Source: JBDTCS01 sp039923455 | GTDB lineage: Bacteria > Bacteroidota > Ignavibacteria > Palsa-1295 | Assembly: GCA_039923455.1 (NCBI GenBank) | Contig: JBDTCS010000041.1 | Span: 1-21,604, forward strand | DNA length: 21,604 nucleotides | Direction: 5' to 3' | The notes under the pieces: model-generated | What the model saw: the letters and a program-made list of their open reading frames with translations, nothing else | The model's database searches: none | Told to the model about the DNA's origin: nothing | Program-made: the position numbers and the translations under genes | Part shown: in pieces, positions 7,543-14,827 of the stretch | Position numbering within the stretch: position 1 is the stretch's first letter | Layout of the letters: every line of letters starts with the position of its first letter

Positions 7543-8205
7543 TTATGGCAGCTCCGCGAGCACAGTCTCGCCAGCTTTCACGATGTCACCCATCTTGATC
7601 AGTATGTGCGCATTCGGCGGAAGAAAAATATCTACACGTGAGCCAAACTTGATCATACCAAATCGTTTGCCTGCTTCGAGCGTGTCGCCAACTTTTACCG
7701 GACAAACGATGCGACGTGCAACGTAACCTGCAATCTGACTGAACATAATATGCTTGCCGTTCGCATTGAGACCAATGATCGCGCGCTCGTTACGATGCGA
7801 AGCTTCGGGCAAACTCGCAACGAGAAACTCGCCTTTCACATATCGAAAATAATCAACGACCCCCGTCATCGGTGACCGGTTCACATGCACGTCGAGCGGA
7901 TTCATAAATATCGAGATCATCTTCGCCGGACCTTTCAGATATTCTGCTTCGACAACATCTTGCAGAATCACCACCTTGCCATCGGCGGGTGAGATCGCGA
8001 GGGTATCGAGCGATCGGCCATTCGTCGCGGGCGTCCGATCTGGATCACGAAAAAAGTTTAGCGAGAAGAGTACAATAAAACTTGCGACAAGCACAAGGAC
8101 AATGCGAAGCCAAATCTCATCCGCCCAGATCGCAAGTCCGATCAATACGATCGCAATGATCGCAACGGCAACGAGAACATCTATGCCAAACTTGGTGAGC
8201 GTCAA
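7543..8205 (-). CDS. psd: Phosphatidylserine decarboxylase proenzyme (short type)
   Basis: Psd converts phosphatidylserine to phosphatidylethanolamine. At 220 residues it is the short, 'archaeal-type' (PSD-A) form. Two membrane helices sit at about residues 6-27 and 31-52. The catalytic domain shows SPADGKVV, MNPLDVHVNRSP with its conserved His, and ASHRNERA. Near the C-terminus is the self-cleavage site Gly188-Ser189 in FGSRVDIFLP; Ser189 becomes the pyruvoyl group of the small subunit. The only good start in the right place is a TTG at 8205, with no Shine-Dalgarno sequence, so the exact N-terminus is uncertain. It lies 36 bases after purC and 19 bases before pssA. Confidence 0.93.
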   Translation of the reverse strand: MTLTKFGIDVLVAVAIIAIVLIGLAIWADEIWLRIVLVLVASFIVLFSLNFFRDPDRTPATNGRSLDTLAISPADGKVVILQDVVEAEYLKGPAKMISIFMNPLDVHVNRSPMTGVVDYFRYVKGEFLVASLPEASHRNERAIIGLNANGKHIMFSQIAGYVARRIVCPVKVGDTLEAGKRFGMIKFGSRVDIFLPPNAHILIKMGDIVKAGETVLAELP

Positions 8206-8241
8206 ATTATTTGAGGGTAAATAAAAAAGATGAACCCGATA

Positions 8242-8964
8242 TTATGCGGGTCCGGTGACACGCTTGAGCATTTCTGCATAGGCTTGCTCTACTCCTCCGA
8301 GATCCTGACGAAAGCGATCTTTGTCCATCTTTTGCATCGTCTTCGCATCCCAGAAACGACATGTGTCGGGTGATATCTCATCGCCAAGAATGATCTTGCC
8401 TTTGTAACGCCCGAACTCGAGCTTGAAATCGACGAGCAAAATACCTCGAGCAAGAAAAAAGCCCTTGAGTAGATCGTTCACTCGGAGTGCTGCGGTGCGA
8501 ATGTAGTCGATCTCCGCTTGCGTTGCAAGTTTCATAGCGATCGCATGGCTCTCATTGATGAGCGGATCGCCAAGTTCGTCCTTCTTGTAAGAAAATTCGA
8601 ACGTCGGTGTTTCAAACACGGTGCCTTCTTTTGCGGCGTAGCGTTTGACAAAACTTCCGGCAGCGATATTTCGAACGATGACTTCGAGCGGCACGATCTC
8701 GATCTTCTTGACGAGCATCTCGTTCGGCGAGAGCATTTCGACGAAGTGCGTTGTGATGCCTTCGGTCTCAAGCCATTGAAAGAGTGTACTCGCGAGTTGA
8801 TTGTTCACTTCGCCTTTATGCTCCCAAGAGCCGCGCTTCTCGCCATTGAATGCGGTGGCGTCGTTCTTGAACTCCTGTATCACCAGATCAGGATTGCCCG
8901 ATACGGACCAAAGCTTTTTCGCTTTGCCCTCGTAGATCATTGTCTCTTTTTCTGCGGATGCCAT
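8242..8964 (-). CDS. purC: Phosphoribosylaminoimidazole-succinocarboxamide synthase
   Basis: PurC joins aspartate to CAIR in an ATP-dependent step of purine synthesis. The family hallmarks are clear: YEGKAKKLW near the N-terminus, GSWEHKGEVNNQLA, VPLEVIVRNIAAGSFVKRY, the signature LVDFKLEFG, and ILGDEISPDTCRFWD followed by MDKDRFRQDLGG. The frame opens at 8997. I chose the ATG at 8964 (240 residues) because it puts ten residues before the YEGKAK strand, as in short bacterial PurC; an ATG at 8940, after an A-rich AAAGAGACA leader, is the alternative. It is the first recognisable purine gene of the minus-strand array, 72 bases downstream of the outer-membrane-like gene. Confidence 0.97.
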   Translation of the reverse strand: MASAEKETMIYEGKAKKLWSVSGNPDLVIQEFKNDATAFNGEKRGSWEHKGEVNNQLASTLFQWLETEGITTHFVEMLSPNEMLVKKIEIVPLEVIVRNIAAGSFVKRYAAKEGTVFETPTFEFSYKKDELGDPLINESHAIAMKLATQAEIDYIRTAALRVNDLLKGFFLARGILLVDFKLEFGRYKGKIILGDEISPDTCRFWDAKTMQKMDKDRFRQDLGGVEQAYAEMLKRVTGPA

Positions 8965-9036
8965 AACTTTCGACTTGCTGATAAAACTTGCTGACAAAAA
9001 AACGTGCGAGGGAAAAACGGTTACTCTGATTCTAAA

Positions 9037-9876
9037 TTATGGAAAGAGTCCGAAGAATACGCCAATGCTCGCGACAAGCCCGGAGCCGTTCACGTTTGCC
9101 AGGTTCTTCGTATCTCCGAGCGATACATTACGATCGACCGTCCACGTGCCCATCTTAGAGATCTGATAGCCAAGACTTGCTCGCACCATCGAGAAGCCTT
9201 TGATCGTATACTCGAATTGCACCTGTGGCATGACGAGTAAAAAGCTGGATTGGTAGGTGTGCGTGATGTTTATGCCTTTCGAAAAATCGTCATTGATATC
9301 AAATGCAGAAAGTCTGTTCTGCGCTTGCTGTGCGTAGATCTGCACACTTCCGGCACCGACAGCAACGCCCGGCACAACAGAAAAATGTTTGAGATGTAGC
9401 GGCAATACATAGTCGATCGTGAGTGCGCCATAGCCGACATGATACTCGATCTGCCGACACACCGCTTGTAGCGCAATTGTGGTGTCCACACAGTTGAGAG
9501 CAGATGCACCGCTGAATCCAAGACCACCAATGCGAACATTCTTGATAAAGGGAAGCGTAGCAAATCCCTGTCCGCCGATCATCCAAATAGAGTTACTGAC
9601 GGTCGTTCCATTGAATGGCTTTGCGATGAGTGAATTAAACTCATCCAGATTTGGCATGAACAACCCGCCCAGAATTCCGCCACCAACGGAGAAGTATGTA
9701 GGTGTTACTACGTCCTCGGTATAGAGATCGAGGTCATTCCAATGTGTCGTATCTTTTACGATCTGTGCCCGGAGGCCGGTAGTCAGAATGCTTCCGAAGC
9801 CAAGCAGAAAAAGTGTGGCGAAAAAAAACGTAGCGCGAACATTACGTGGCATATTATCTGAATTATTATTCGTCAT
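9037..9876 (-). CDS. Putative outer-membrane beta-barrel protein, function unknown
   Basis: A 279-residue exported protein that I cannot assign to a named family. A signal peptide is visible: a hydrophobic core at about residues 15-33 and a likely LRA|Q cleavage after residue 37. A second ATG at 9852 (residue 9) could also be the start. The mature part has many alternating, Gly- and aromatic-rich segments (YFSVGGGILGGLFMP, SVVPGVAVGAGSVQIYA, FSMVRASLGYQISKMGTW, GLVASIGVFFGLFP). The aromatic-rich C-terminus with a penultimate Phe (GLFP) resembles outer-membrane barrels. It lies upstream of purC on the same strand, so it might share the transcript, but no functional link is evident. The intergenic palindromes at 10002-10033 lie upstream of it. 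Confidence 0.7.
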   Translation of the reverse strand: MTNNNSDNMPRNVRATFFFATLFLLGFGSILTTGLRAQIVKDTTHWNDLDLYTEDVVTPTYFSVGGGILGGLFMPNLDEFNSLIAKPFNGTTVSNSIWMIGGQGFATLPFIKNVRIGGLGFSGASALNCVDTTIALQAVCRQIEYHVGYGALTIDYVLPLHLKHFSVVPGVAVGAGSVQIYAQQAQNRLSAFDINDDFSKGINITHTYQSSFLLVMPQVQFEYTIKGFSMVRASLGYQISKMGTWTVDRNVSLGDTKNLANVNGSGLVASIGVFFGLFP

Positions 9877-10001
9877 TCGTCGAAATGTAATACGATGATC
9901 GGAAGCAAGATACTTTTATTGGAAACTAGGTACTTTGATCGCTGGCACCTTTGCAAAGCAATGGGTTAGGAAGCCAATAATCTAAAACCGGCACCAATGC
10001 G

Positions 10002-10022
10002 TTCGAGAAACGCTTTCTCGAA
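10002..10022. promoter_or_regulatory. Perfect 9-bp-arm palindrome in the divergent intergenic region
   Basis: TTCGAGAAA-CGC-TTTCTCGAA is a perfect inverted repeat, 126 bases upstream of the outer-membrane-like gene start and 115 bases upstream of the rlmD-family start. It has no flanking T-run, so it is more likely an operator or an RNA hairpin than a terminator. It overlaps the next palindrome by three bases. No regulator is identified. Confidence 0.45.
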
Positions 10023-10033
10023 TATCAATATTC
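10020..10033. promoter_or_regulatory. Second palindrome, AT-rich
   Basis: GAATAT-CA-ATATTC, 6-bp arms with a 2-base centre. It overlaps the 3' end of the 10002-10022 palindrome, so together they make a 32-base symmetrical block in otherwise featureless sequence between divergent genes. It might be a protein-binding site; this is inference. Confidence 0.35.
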
Positions 10034-10137
10034 CATCATTCGGCGCTCGCGCATTGCGTCGCAGGCACCTTGAGCATTCGAACAGTTAGCATTCTAAACA
10101 AATTTACGAAGTTTCCCGAGCGGAACTCCCCGAAAAC

Positions 10138-11631
10138 TTGGATACTGCCCAAAGCCTGAATACTTCCGCCGAAGCGACCGCATCCGAAGAGCAAACGAAT
10201 TCTGCGCCTAAACGAGCCCCGAAACCGCAACGAGGTGCAGAACTGACGATTCGCACCCATTCCTTCGCCTTCGAAGGCAAGGCAGTCGGTCGAAGGGAAG
10301 ATGGCTACGTAATTTTCACCGAAGGTGCACTTGCCAATGAGCTAATCCGCGTCGAGGTAACTCGCGCCAAGGGGCAGTTTGCCGAAGCCAAGCTTATCGA
10401 GGTCATAGAGCCCTCTCCGGAGCGCGTAGTGCCCCCCTGCCCGTATTTTGGCATCTGTGGTGGGTGTGCATTGCAACACATGAGCTATCCGGCTCAGGTC
10501 TATTGGAAAGGTGCGCAAGTTCGTGAGCTTTTTGAGCGCATTGGTAAATTCGAGAACCCAAACGTGCTTCCGGTTCTGACTTCGGCCGGTAGGGAATTTC
10601 AGTATCGGAACAAGATGGAATTCTCCTTTTCCAGCGAGCGATGGCTTTTGGAGGAGGAGATCGCCGGAGGGGATGAGTTGGACCGGTTTGCACTCGGAAT
10701 GCATGTTCGCAATCGCTTCGACCGGGTACTTGATACGCATAGCTGCCTTTTGCCAAAAGCAATTGCCGTCGAGATCATGAATTTTTCCCGAGCCTTTGCG
10801 CGTGACCACAATCTTGGTGTGTTCGATCCGGATAAAAACCCGGAAGGGCTCGTCCGATTTCTGGTCGTTCGAACCAGTGAAGCCACGCCTGATGTGATGG
10901 TGAATCTCGTGACCTCACGCAGCGAGCCTAAGATCATGGAGAAGTTTGCGAAAGAATTACGCGAACGGGTGCCGGGCGTAACAACAATGGTCAACACGAT
11001 CAACGGCAAGCGAGCGCAAGTCGCGACCGGAGATGCAGAGCATACGATCTTCGGCCCTGGCACGATCCGTGACAGCATCGGCACAAATCAATTCCAGATC
11101 TCGGCACAATCTTTTTTTCAAACGAACACGCTCCAAGCCGAGAAGCTCTACCAAGCTGCATGCGAAGCCGCGGAGCTAAAGCGTGATGACATTCTTTGGG
11201 ATCTCTATTGTGGCACCGGCACGATCACACTTTTTGCTGCCCATTTGGTGAAGCATGTGCTCGGAGTCGAACTTGTCGAGAGTGCAATTTCGGACGCGCG
11301 AGCAAATGCGCTTTCGAATAGTATAGCAAATGTGGAATTCGTCGCGAGTGATCTTCGCAAGGCTTTGACGACTCCCGAATTCCTATCGCAGTATGCTCGG
11401 CCCACTGCGATGATCATCGATCCGCCTCGAAGTGGAATGCATCCTGAGGTAGTAAAAGAAGTTGTCGAGCTTGCACCGGAGCGCATTGCCTATATCAGCT
11501 GCAATCCTGCAACGCAAGCCCGCGATATCGATCTGATGCGAGAGCGCTATGAACTCATCTCTATCGAACCGGTCGATATGTTTCCACAAACATTTCACAT
11601 CGAGAGCGTGGCAAAGCTTCGAAGAAAGTAA
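10138..11631 (+). CDS. 23S rRNA (uracil-5-)-methyltransferase, RlmD/RumA family
   Basis: A SAM-dependent enzyme that makes 5-methyluridine in 23S rRNA. The 497-residue protein has an N-terminal low-complexity stretch (Ala/Ser/Glu/Pro, residues 5-33). A TRAM RNA-binding domain follows (about 35-92), then a 4Fe-4S cysteine set Cys101, Cys107, Cys110 and Cys203. The SAM-binding loop DLYCGTGT is at 355-362, DPPRSG at 428-433, and the catalytic Cys455 lies in ISCNPATQARD. The start is a TTG at 10138: the first in-frame ATG falls inside the Fe-S region, and an in-frame TAG lies at 10087-10089. Whether it modifies U1939 (RlmD), U747 (RlmC) or both cannot be told from sequence, so no symbol is given. 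It converges with the lipoprotein gene. Confidence 0.93.
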   Translation: MDTAQSLNTSAEATASEEQTNSAPKRAPKPQRGAELTIRTHSFAFEGKAVGRREDGYVIFTEGALANELIRVEVTRAKGQFAEAKLIEVIEPSPERVVPPCPYFGICGGCALQHMSYPAQVYWKGAQVRELFERIGKFENPNVLPVLTSAGREFQYRNKMEFSFSSERWLLEEEIAGGDELDRFALGMHVRNRFDRVLDTHSCLLPKAIAVEIMNFSRAFARDHNLGVFDPDKNPEGLVRFLVVRTSEATPDVMVNLVTSRSEPKIMEKFAKELRERVPGVTTMVNTINGKRAQVATGDAEHTIFGPGTIRDSIGTNQFQISAQSFFQTNTLQAEKLYQAACEAAELKRDDILWDLYCGTGTITLFAAHLVKHVLGVELVESAISDARANALSNSIANVEFVASDLRKALTTPEFLSQYARPTAMIIDPPRSGMHPEVVKEVVELAPERIAYISCNPATQARDIDLMRERYELISIEPVDMFPQTFHIESVAKLRRK

Positions 11632-11663
11632 CGAACACCGTTATTAACGGACACTAGCGTCAT

Positions 11664-11695
11664 AAAAAAAGCCTCTTCCAATTTCTTGGAAGAGG
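11664..11695 (-). terminator. Intrinsic terminator of the small lipoprotein gene
   Basis: A perfect 10-bp stem, CCTCTTCCAA / TTGGAAGAGG with a 4-base loop, is followed on the minus strand by one C and then seven T. It lies about 33 bases after the lipoprotein stop. On the plus strand no T-run follows, so it is oriented for the minus-strand gene but could also slow the convergent rlmD-family transcript. Confidence 0.9.
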
Positions 11696-11727
11696 ACTCT
11701 CGTAAAAACAACTGCGGAGTGTTCGAA

Positions 11728-12327
11728 CTACTTGCGCACCGAATCGCGAATCGGACCTGTTGTCGCATCTTCTTCGATACTATTGATAACCCAAACGCTC
11801 TCCGTGCCCTTTGTATGTTTGGTGAGCAGTGCAAAATATTGCATTCTCGAAATCCCACTACGATAGGTGAGCATCGCGTTGTTATCCCTCATGTCGCTGA
11901 GCACAACATTTTCCGGTGACATAAGATGTGGCGGAATCGCAGGCATTCCATTTTGTGCCGTCATCGGGGACGCAGCCGCAGGTGGTGTGCCCGGCGAAGG
12001 GGATGCACTCGGTCCATTAAATGCGAGCATCTGTTTAAGCGCTGCGACAGGATCGTCGGGGCGCTCGGCCTTCGGAAGATTCATCAGGCTATCGATGATT
12101 TGAGGCGTGTTTGGAAACACCATGATCGGTCCGCGTTGACCCTTTTGAATCGAAATGCCGTTCGGAAGCTTGAGCGAATCGGTCGGAATCACCGGAGCGG
12201 GATCTTTCGATTTTGCGCAACCCGATAACGCGCCGACCGCAACTGATGACGAGATCAGCGTGACCGCAAGCAGTGGTGCATAGAGCGCGCGAGGGAAAAA
12301 TGTCCGAGAATAAAATAATGGTCTCAC
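11728..12327 (-). CDS. Putative lipoprotein, function unknown
   Basis: A small lipoprotein that I do not recognise. A hydrophobic signal segment (LLAVTLISSSVAVGA) ends in a lipobox LSGC, so Cys37 would be lipidated and the protein anchored in the membrane facing the periplasm. I chose the GTG at 12327 (199 residues) because it gives a shorter, more normal signal n-region; the frame also opens at GTG 12366 (212 residues), with Cys50 as the lipid site. The mature part has a QKGQRGPIMVFPNTP segment, a Pro/Ala/Ser-rich linker (about residues 105-125), then a C-terminal part with ISRMQYFALL and ESVWVINSIEE. It has its own terminator and is divergent from the ArsC-family gene. Confidence 0.72.
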   Translation of the reverse strand: MRPLFYSRTFFPRALYAPLLAVTLISSSVAVGALSGCAKSKDPAPVIPTDSLKLPNGISIQKGQRGPIMVFPNTPQIIDSLMNLPKAERPDDPVAALKQMLAFNGPSASPSPGTPPAAASPMTAQNGMPAIPPHLMSPENVVLSDMRDNNAMLTYRSGISRMQYFALLTKHTKGTESVWVINSIEEDATTGPIRDSVRK

Positions 12328-12344
12328 GTGTTGTTCAAAGCTAA

Positions 12345-12356
12345 ATTTGTACAAAT
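12345..12356. promoter_or_regulatory. Perfect 12-bp palindrome upstream of the divergent lipoprotein/ArsC-family genes
   Basis: ATTTGTACAAAT is self-complementary over all 12 bases and lies 18 bases upstream of the GTG chosen for the lipoprotein, in the divergent gap with the ArsC-family gene. If the upstream GTG at 12366 were the true start, the palindrome would be inside the coding frame. A role as an operator is inference; a palindrome of this size could also occur by chance. Confidence 0.25.
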
Positions 12357-12443
12357 GCAACGGCACAGCTGCTTCGCTTCGTTCAAGCGAGTAGCATTTC
12401 GCCGTTGTGACTTCAGTATCTGTTTTGCAGAGCCGTTGATTTT

Positions 12444-12794
12444 ATGGAAACAATAACCATCTACCAAAAGCCCAGTTGTTCGAAGTGCAGAGAGACTATA
12501 AAACTCCTGGACACGAAGGGCGTTCCATTCCAGGCGATCAATTATTTCTTTGAACCGATCGATCGCGAGACGCTCAGCGTACTTTTGGGAAAACTCGGAA
12601 TTCGTCCGATTGAATTATTCCGGAAGAAAGAGGAGCGGTTTCGTGAGCTTGGAATCGCGACAAGAGCGCTCACCGATGAGGCATTGATCGATATTTTAGT
12701 CGAGTATCCAGAGCTTATCGAGCGACCAATCGTAGTTCGAGGCGATCGAGCCATAGTCGCAAGACCTCCGGAGCGAATTCTCGAATTGTTTTGA
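12444..12794 (+). CDS. ArsC/Spx-family thiol reductase (arsenate reductase-like)
   Basis: A 116-residue thioredoxin-fold protein of the ArsC family, cytoplasmic. Glutaredoxin-coupled arsenate reductases use Cys12 and three arginines, Arg60, Arg94 and Arg107 in the E. coli plasmid enzyme as I recall it. This protein has Cys12, Arg60, Arg94 (RPIVV) and Arg107 at the same numbers. It also has Cys15, making a C-S-K-C motif like the redox switch of Spx. Arsenate reduction is therefore plausible, but the CXXC pair allows a different thiol mechanism or a YffB/Spx-like role. There is no arsR, arsB or acr3 nearby, so a resistance operon is not supported. The ATG at 12444 gives the standard N-terminus (TITIYQKPSC). 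No Shine-Dalgarno sequence is visible. Confidence 0.85.
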   Translation: METITIYQKPSCSKCRETIKLLDTKGVPFQAINYFFEPIDRETLSVLLGKLGIRPIELFRKKEERFRELGIATRALTDEALIDILVEYPELIERPIVVRGDRAIVARPPERILELF

Positions 12795-12857
12795 AGTAGT
12801 TCGTTGCCGAAAGCTTTACGTAGTCGTGCTCAGATCGTTAAACTTGTCCGCTCAAAG

Positions 12858-14642
12858 CTAAACTTCCTGCGCACCTATTGCGATGAGAGCATCTTCCATT
12901 GGAAGCCGTTCGACCGGAGTTCCTCTTCGCAATTTCGATTGCCCGCTGCCATTCTGATTCAGTGCGTCCGTCACAACTTCCGGATTCTCGACGATCGGCA
13001 TTCCTGAACGTCCAAGCATATCGGCTCTCGGGCCCGACTCGAAGTGCAATTGCGCAGAGCCAAAAAACTCTCGAAGATTTGCGACCAAAAGATCGCGCGA
13101 TTTCGTCAGCACATCTGTCGTGTGTTGATCGGCGACACCGAGATAGATAATATTTTTTCGAAGTCCGCAAAACTCGACGTGCTCCATCTGATGAAACAGC
13201 GAGCGACTTTTCGATTGCAGCGTAGCGACGAAATCTTCCCATCGTGACGCCACATCATCCGGATCAAGTTGCACACTTGTGAGCGTGACGGCTTCACTGG
13301 CAACACTTGCACTTGTTGAGGCAGCTTTGCGAGGCGCTGCAACCGGCGCACTGACAGTTCGTTCAGGCGTAGCAACGGAACGTGGCGCTGGCGGTTCTGC
13401 TTTAGGCGTAGGCGGTGCGGTAGCTGTTGACCGCGCAGGTGCTGGTTGAGCAACTGGCTCACGTTGCGGCGTCACACGCGAAGGTAGTGCGGTCCCTGAT
13501 TGCATTGTTCGAATGCCTTCCAAAAGCTCCGCAAGATCCATTGCGCGCTCCATCAGCATCATCTCGACGAGTGTTAATTCAAGCACGATGCGTGGTTGCT
13601 GCGCTTGCTTCAGGCGTTCTAAGGCAGATTGCCCAAGCCGAACCAGTCGTGTGACATCGCCTTCCGCAAAATCTCCCGCGATCTTCACGTAGCGCTCCTG
13701 ATGGAGCTTTGCAACCTCGACGAACTTCGTCTCTTTCGTCACGATCACCGTCAGAATATTTCGTAAGTGATCCAGCAAGCCTTGAAAGAACTCCTCAATG
13801 TCATAACCGCGACTAACGATCTGCTCGCCGATGCGAAATGCTTCTTCGGGTTTGCGAAGTGTGATCGCGTCCGTGATCTCAAAATAAAAATCTGCGTCGA
13901 TCAAGTTCAGTGCATCGCGCACGTGCGCCGTATCGACAATCATACCACAATAGGCAACGACCTGATCGAAGATCGACTGTCCATCGCGCATCGAACCATC
14001 CGCTTTCTTCGCGATGATTAGCAGCGCATCATCCTCGATCGTGATCTTATCCGTGTCAGCGATCAGACGTAAGCGTGTGACGATCTCGCCAACTTGCATG
14101 CGACGGAAATCATAGCGCTGAGTACGCGAGAGAATTGTCGGAAGTACTTTGTGCACTTCCGTAGTCGCAAAGACAAAGATGAGATGTTTCGGAGGTTCTT
14201 CGAGTGTTTTCAGAAGTGCATTGAATGCGCTCGTCGAGAGCATGTGCACTTCGTCGATGATAATCACTTTGTGATCGCCTTGGAGTGGCGGATACTTGAC
14301 GTTATCGCGCAACGTGCGAACATCATCGACGCCGTTGTTCGAAGCACCATCGATCTCGCTCACATCCATCGAGCGGCCATCGGTAATCGCGAGGCACACC
14401 TCACATTTATTGCATGGCTCGTAATCATTCGTCGGGGCGTTCGGACAATTGATCGCCTTGGCGAGAATTCGCGCGACGGTAGTTTTACCGCAGCCACGAG
14501 GACCCGTGAAGAGATACGCGTGCGCAAGGCGATTCTCACGAATCGCATTTTTGAGTGTGCGCGTAACGTGATCTTGCCCGACGACTTCGTCGAAGCGCAT
14601 CGGACGCCATTTTCTCGCGGTTACAAGGAAAGATTCAGACAT
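12858..14642 (-). CDS. dnaX: DNA polymerase III subunit gamma/tau
   Basis: DnaX is the ATPase of the clamp loader, which puts the sliding clamp on DNA and links the polymerase cores. The 594-residue protein starts with SFLVTARKWRPMRFDEVVGQ. It has Walker A GPRGCGKT (47-54), zinc-binding Cys66, Cys77, Cys80 and Cys83, Walker B IIIDEVH (127-133), the ALLKTLEEPP segment, and sensor-1 ATTEVHK. The usual SRC arginine-finger motif reads SRT here: the Arg is kept and the Cys replaced by Thr. A Pro/Ala-rich linker (about 385-445) leads to a C-terminal tau-like domain. I found no convincing E. coli-style frameshift site at the position that would give a gamma form. No recR or ybaB is adjacent. It converges with the ArsC-family gene. 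Confidence 0.97.
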   Translation of the reverse strand: MSESFLVTARKWRPMRFDEVVGQDHVTRTLKNAIRENRLAHAYLFTGPRGCGKTTVARILAKAINCPNAPTNDYEPCNKCEVCLAITDGRSMDVSEIDGASNNGVDDVRTLRDNVKYPPLQGDHKVIIIDEVHMLSTSAFNALLKTLEEPPKHLIFVFATTEVHKVLPTILSRTQRYDFRRMQVGEIVTRLRLIADTDKITIEDDALLIIAKKADGSMRDGQSIFDQVVAYCGMIVDTAHVRDALNLIDADFYFEITDAITLRKPEEAFRIGEQIVSRGYDIEEFFQGLLDHLRNILTVIVTKETKFVEVAKLHQERYVKIAGDFAEGDVTRLVRLGQSALERLKQAQQPRIVLELTLVEMMLMERAMDLAELLEGIRTMQSGTALPSRVTPQREPVAQPAPARSTATAPPTPKAEPPAPRSVATPERTVSAPVAAPRKAASTSASVASEAVTLTSVQLDPDDVASRWEDFVATLQSKSRSLFHQMEHVEFCGLRKNIIYLGVADQHTTDVLTKSRDLLVANLREFFGSAQLHFESGPRADMLGRSGMPIVENPEVVTDALNQNGSGQSKLRRGTPVERLPMEDALIAIGAQEV

Positions 14643-14767
14643 ATAATTGCTTTCGCACTTAGGCGAGGTAACGCGTTAGTGGTGATCTGGCACTCAACAA
14701 TAAAGGGCACCGCTAATGTTCGGAACGGTAGGCCGGAATTTCCGAAGACTCCAAAGAAAACCCCGGC

Positions 14768-14827
14768 CAAAGAAATTTTACTGCAAAAAATCTTACCAAA
14801 AGAAATCTTACCAAAAGAAATCTTACT
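14768..14827. repeat. Four-copy degenerate tandem repeat of about 15 bp at a gene 3' end
   Basis: Four adjacent units follow the plus-strand pattern AAAAGAAATCTTACC: 14768-14783, 14784-14797, 14798-14812 and 14813-14827. Units three and four agree in all but the last base or so; units one and two are more diverged. On the minus strand each unit reads GGTAAGATTTCTTTT or close to it. The first one contains the TAA stop of the haem/copper lipoprotein gene, so the array looks like local duplication of that gene's stop region. It gives a T-rich 3' trailer but no hairpin. Confidence 0.8.

Noticed and set aside
12336..12343. A TAGCTTTG on the minus strand resembling the Bacteroidota -7 box (TAnnTTTG)
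   Set aside because: No -33 TTG was found at the expected spacing, and it is only 9 bases upstream of the chosen lipoprotein start; support is too weak to call a promoter.
13149..13157. A possible -1 frameshift site (A AAA AAT) in dnaX
   Set aside because: It lies near the C-terminal end, and the shifted frame stops only about 20 bases beyond the normal stop. It would not produce a short gamma form like that of E. coli; six A residues can occur by chance.
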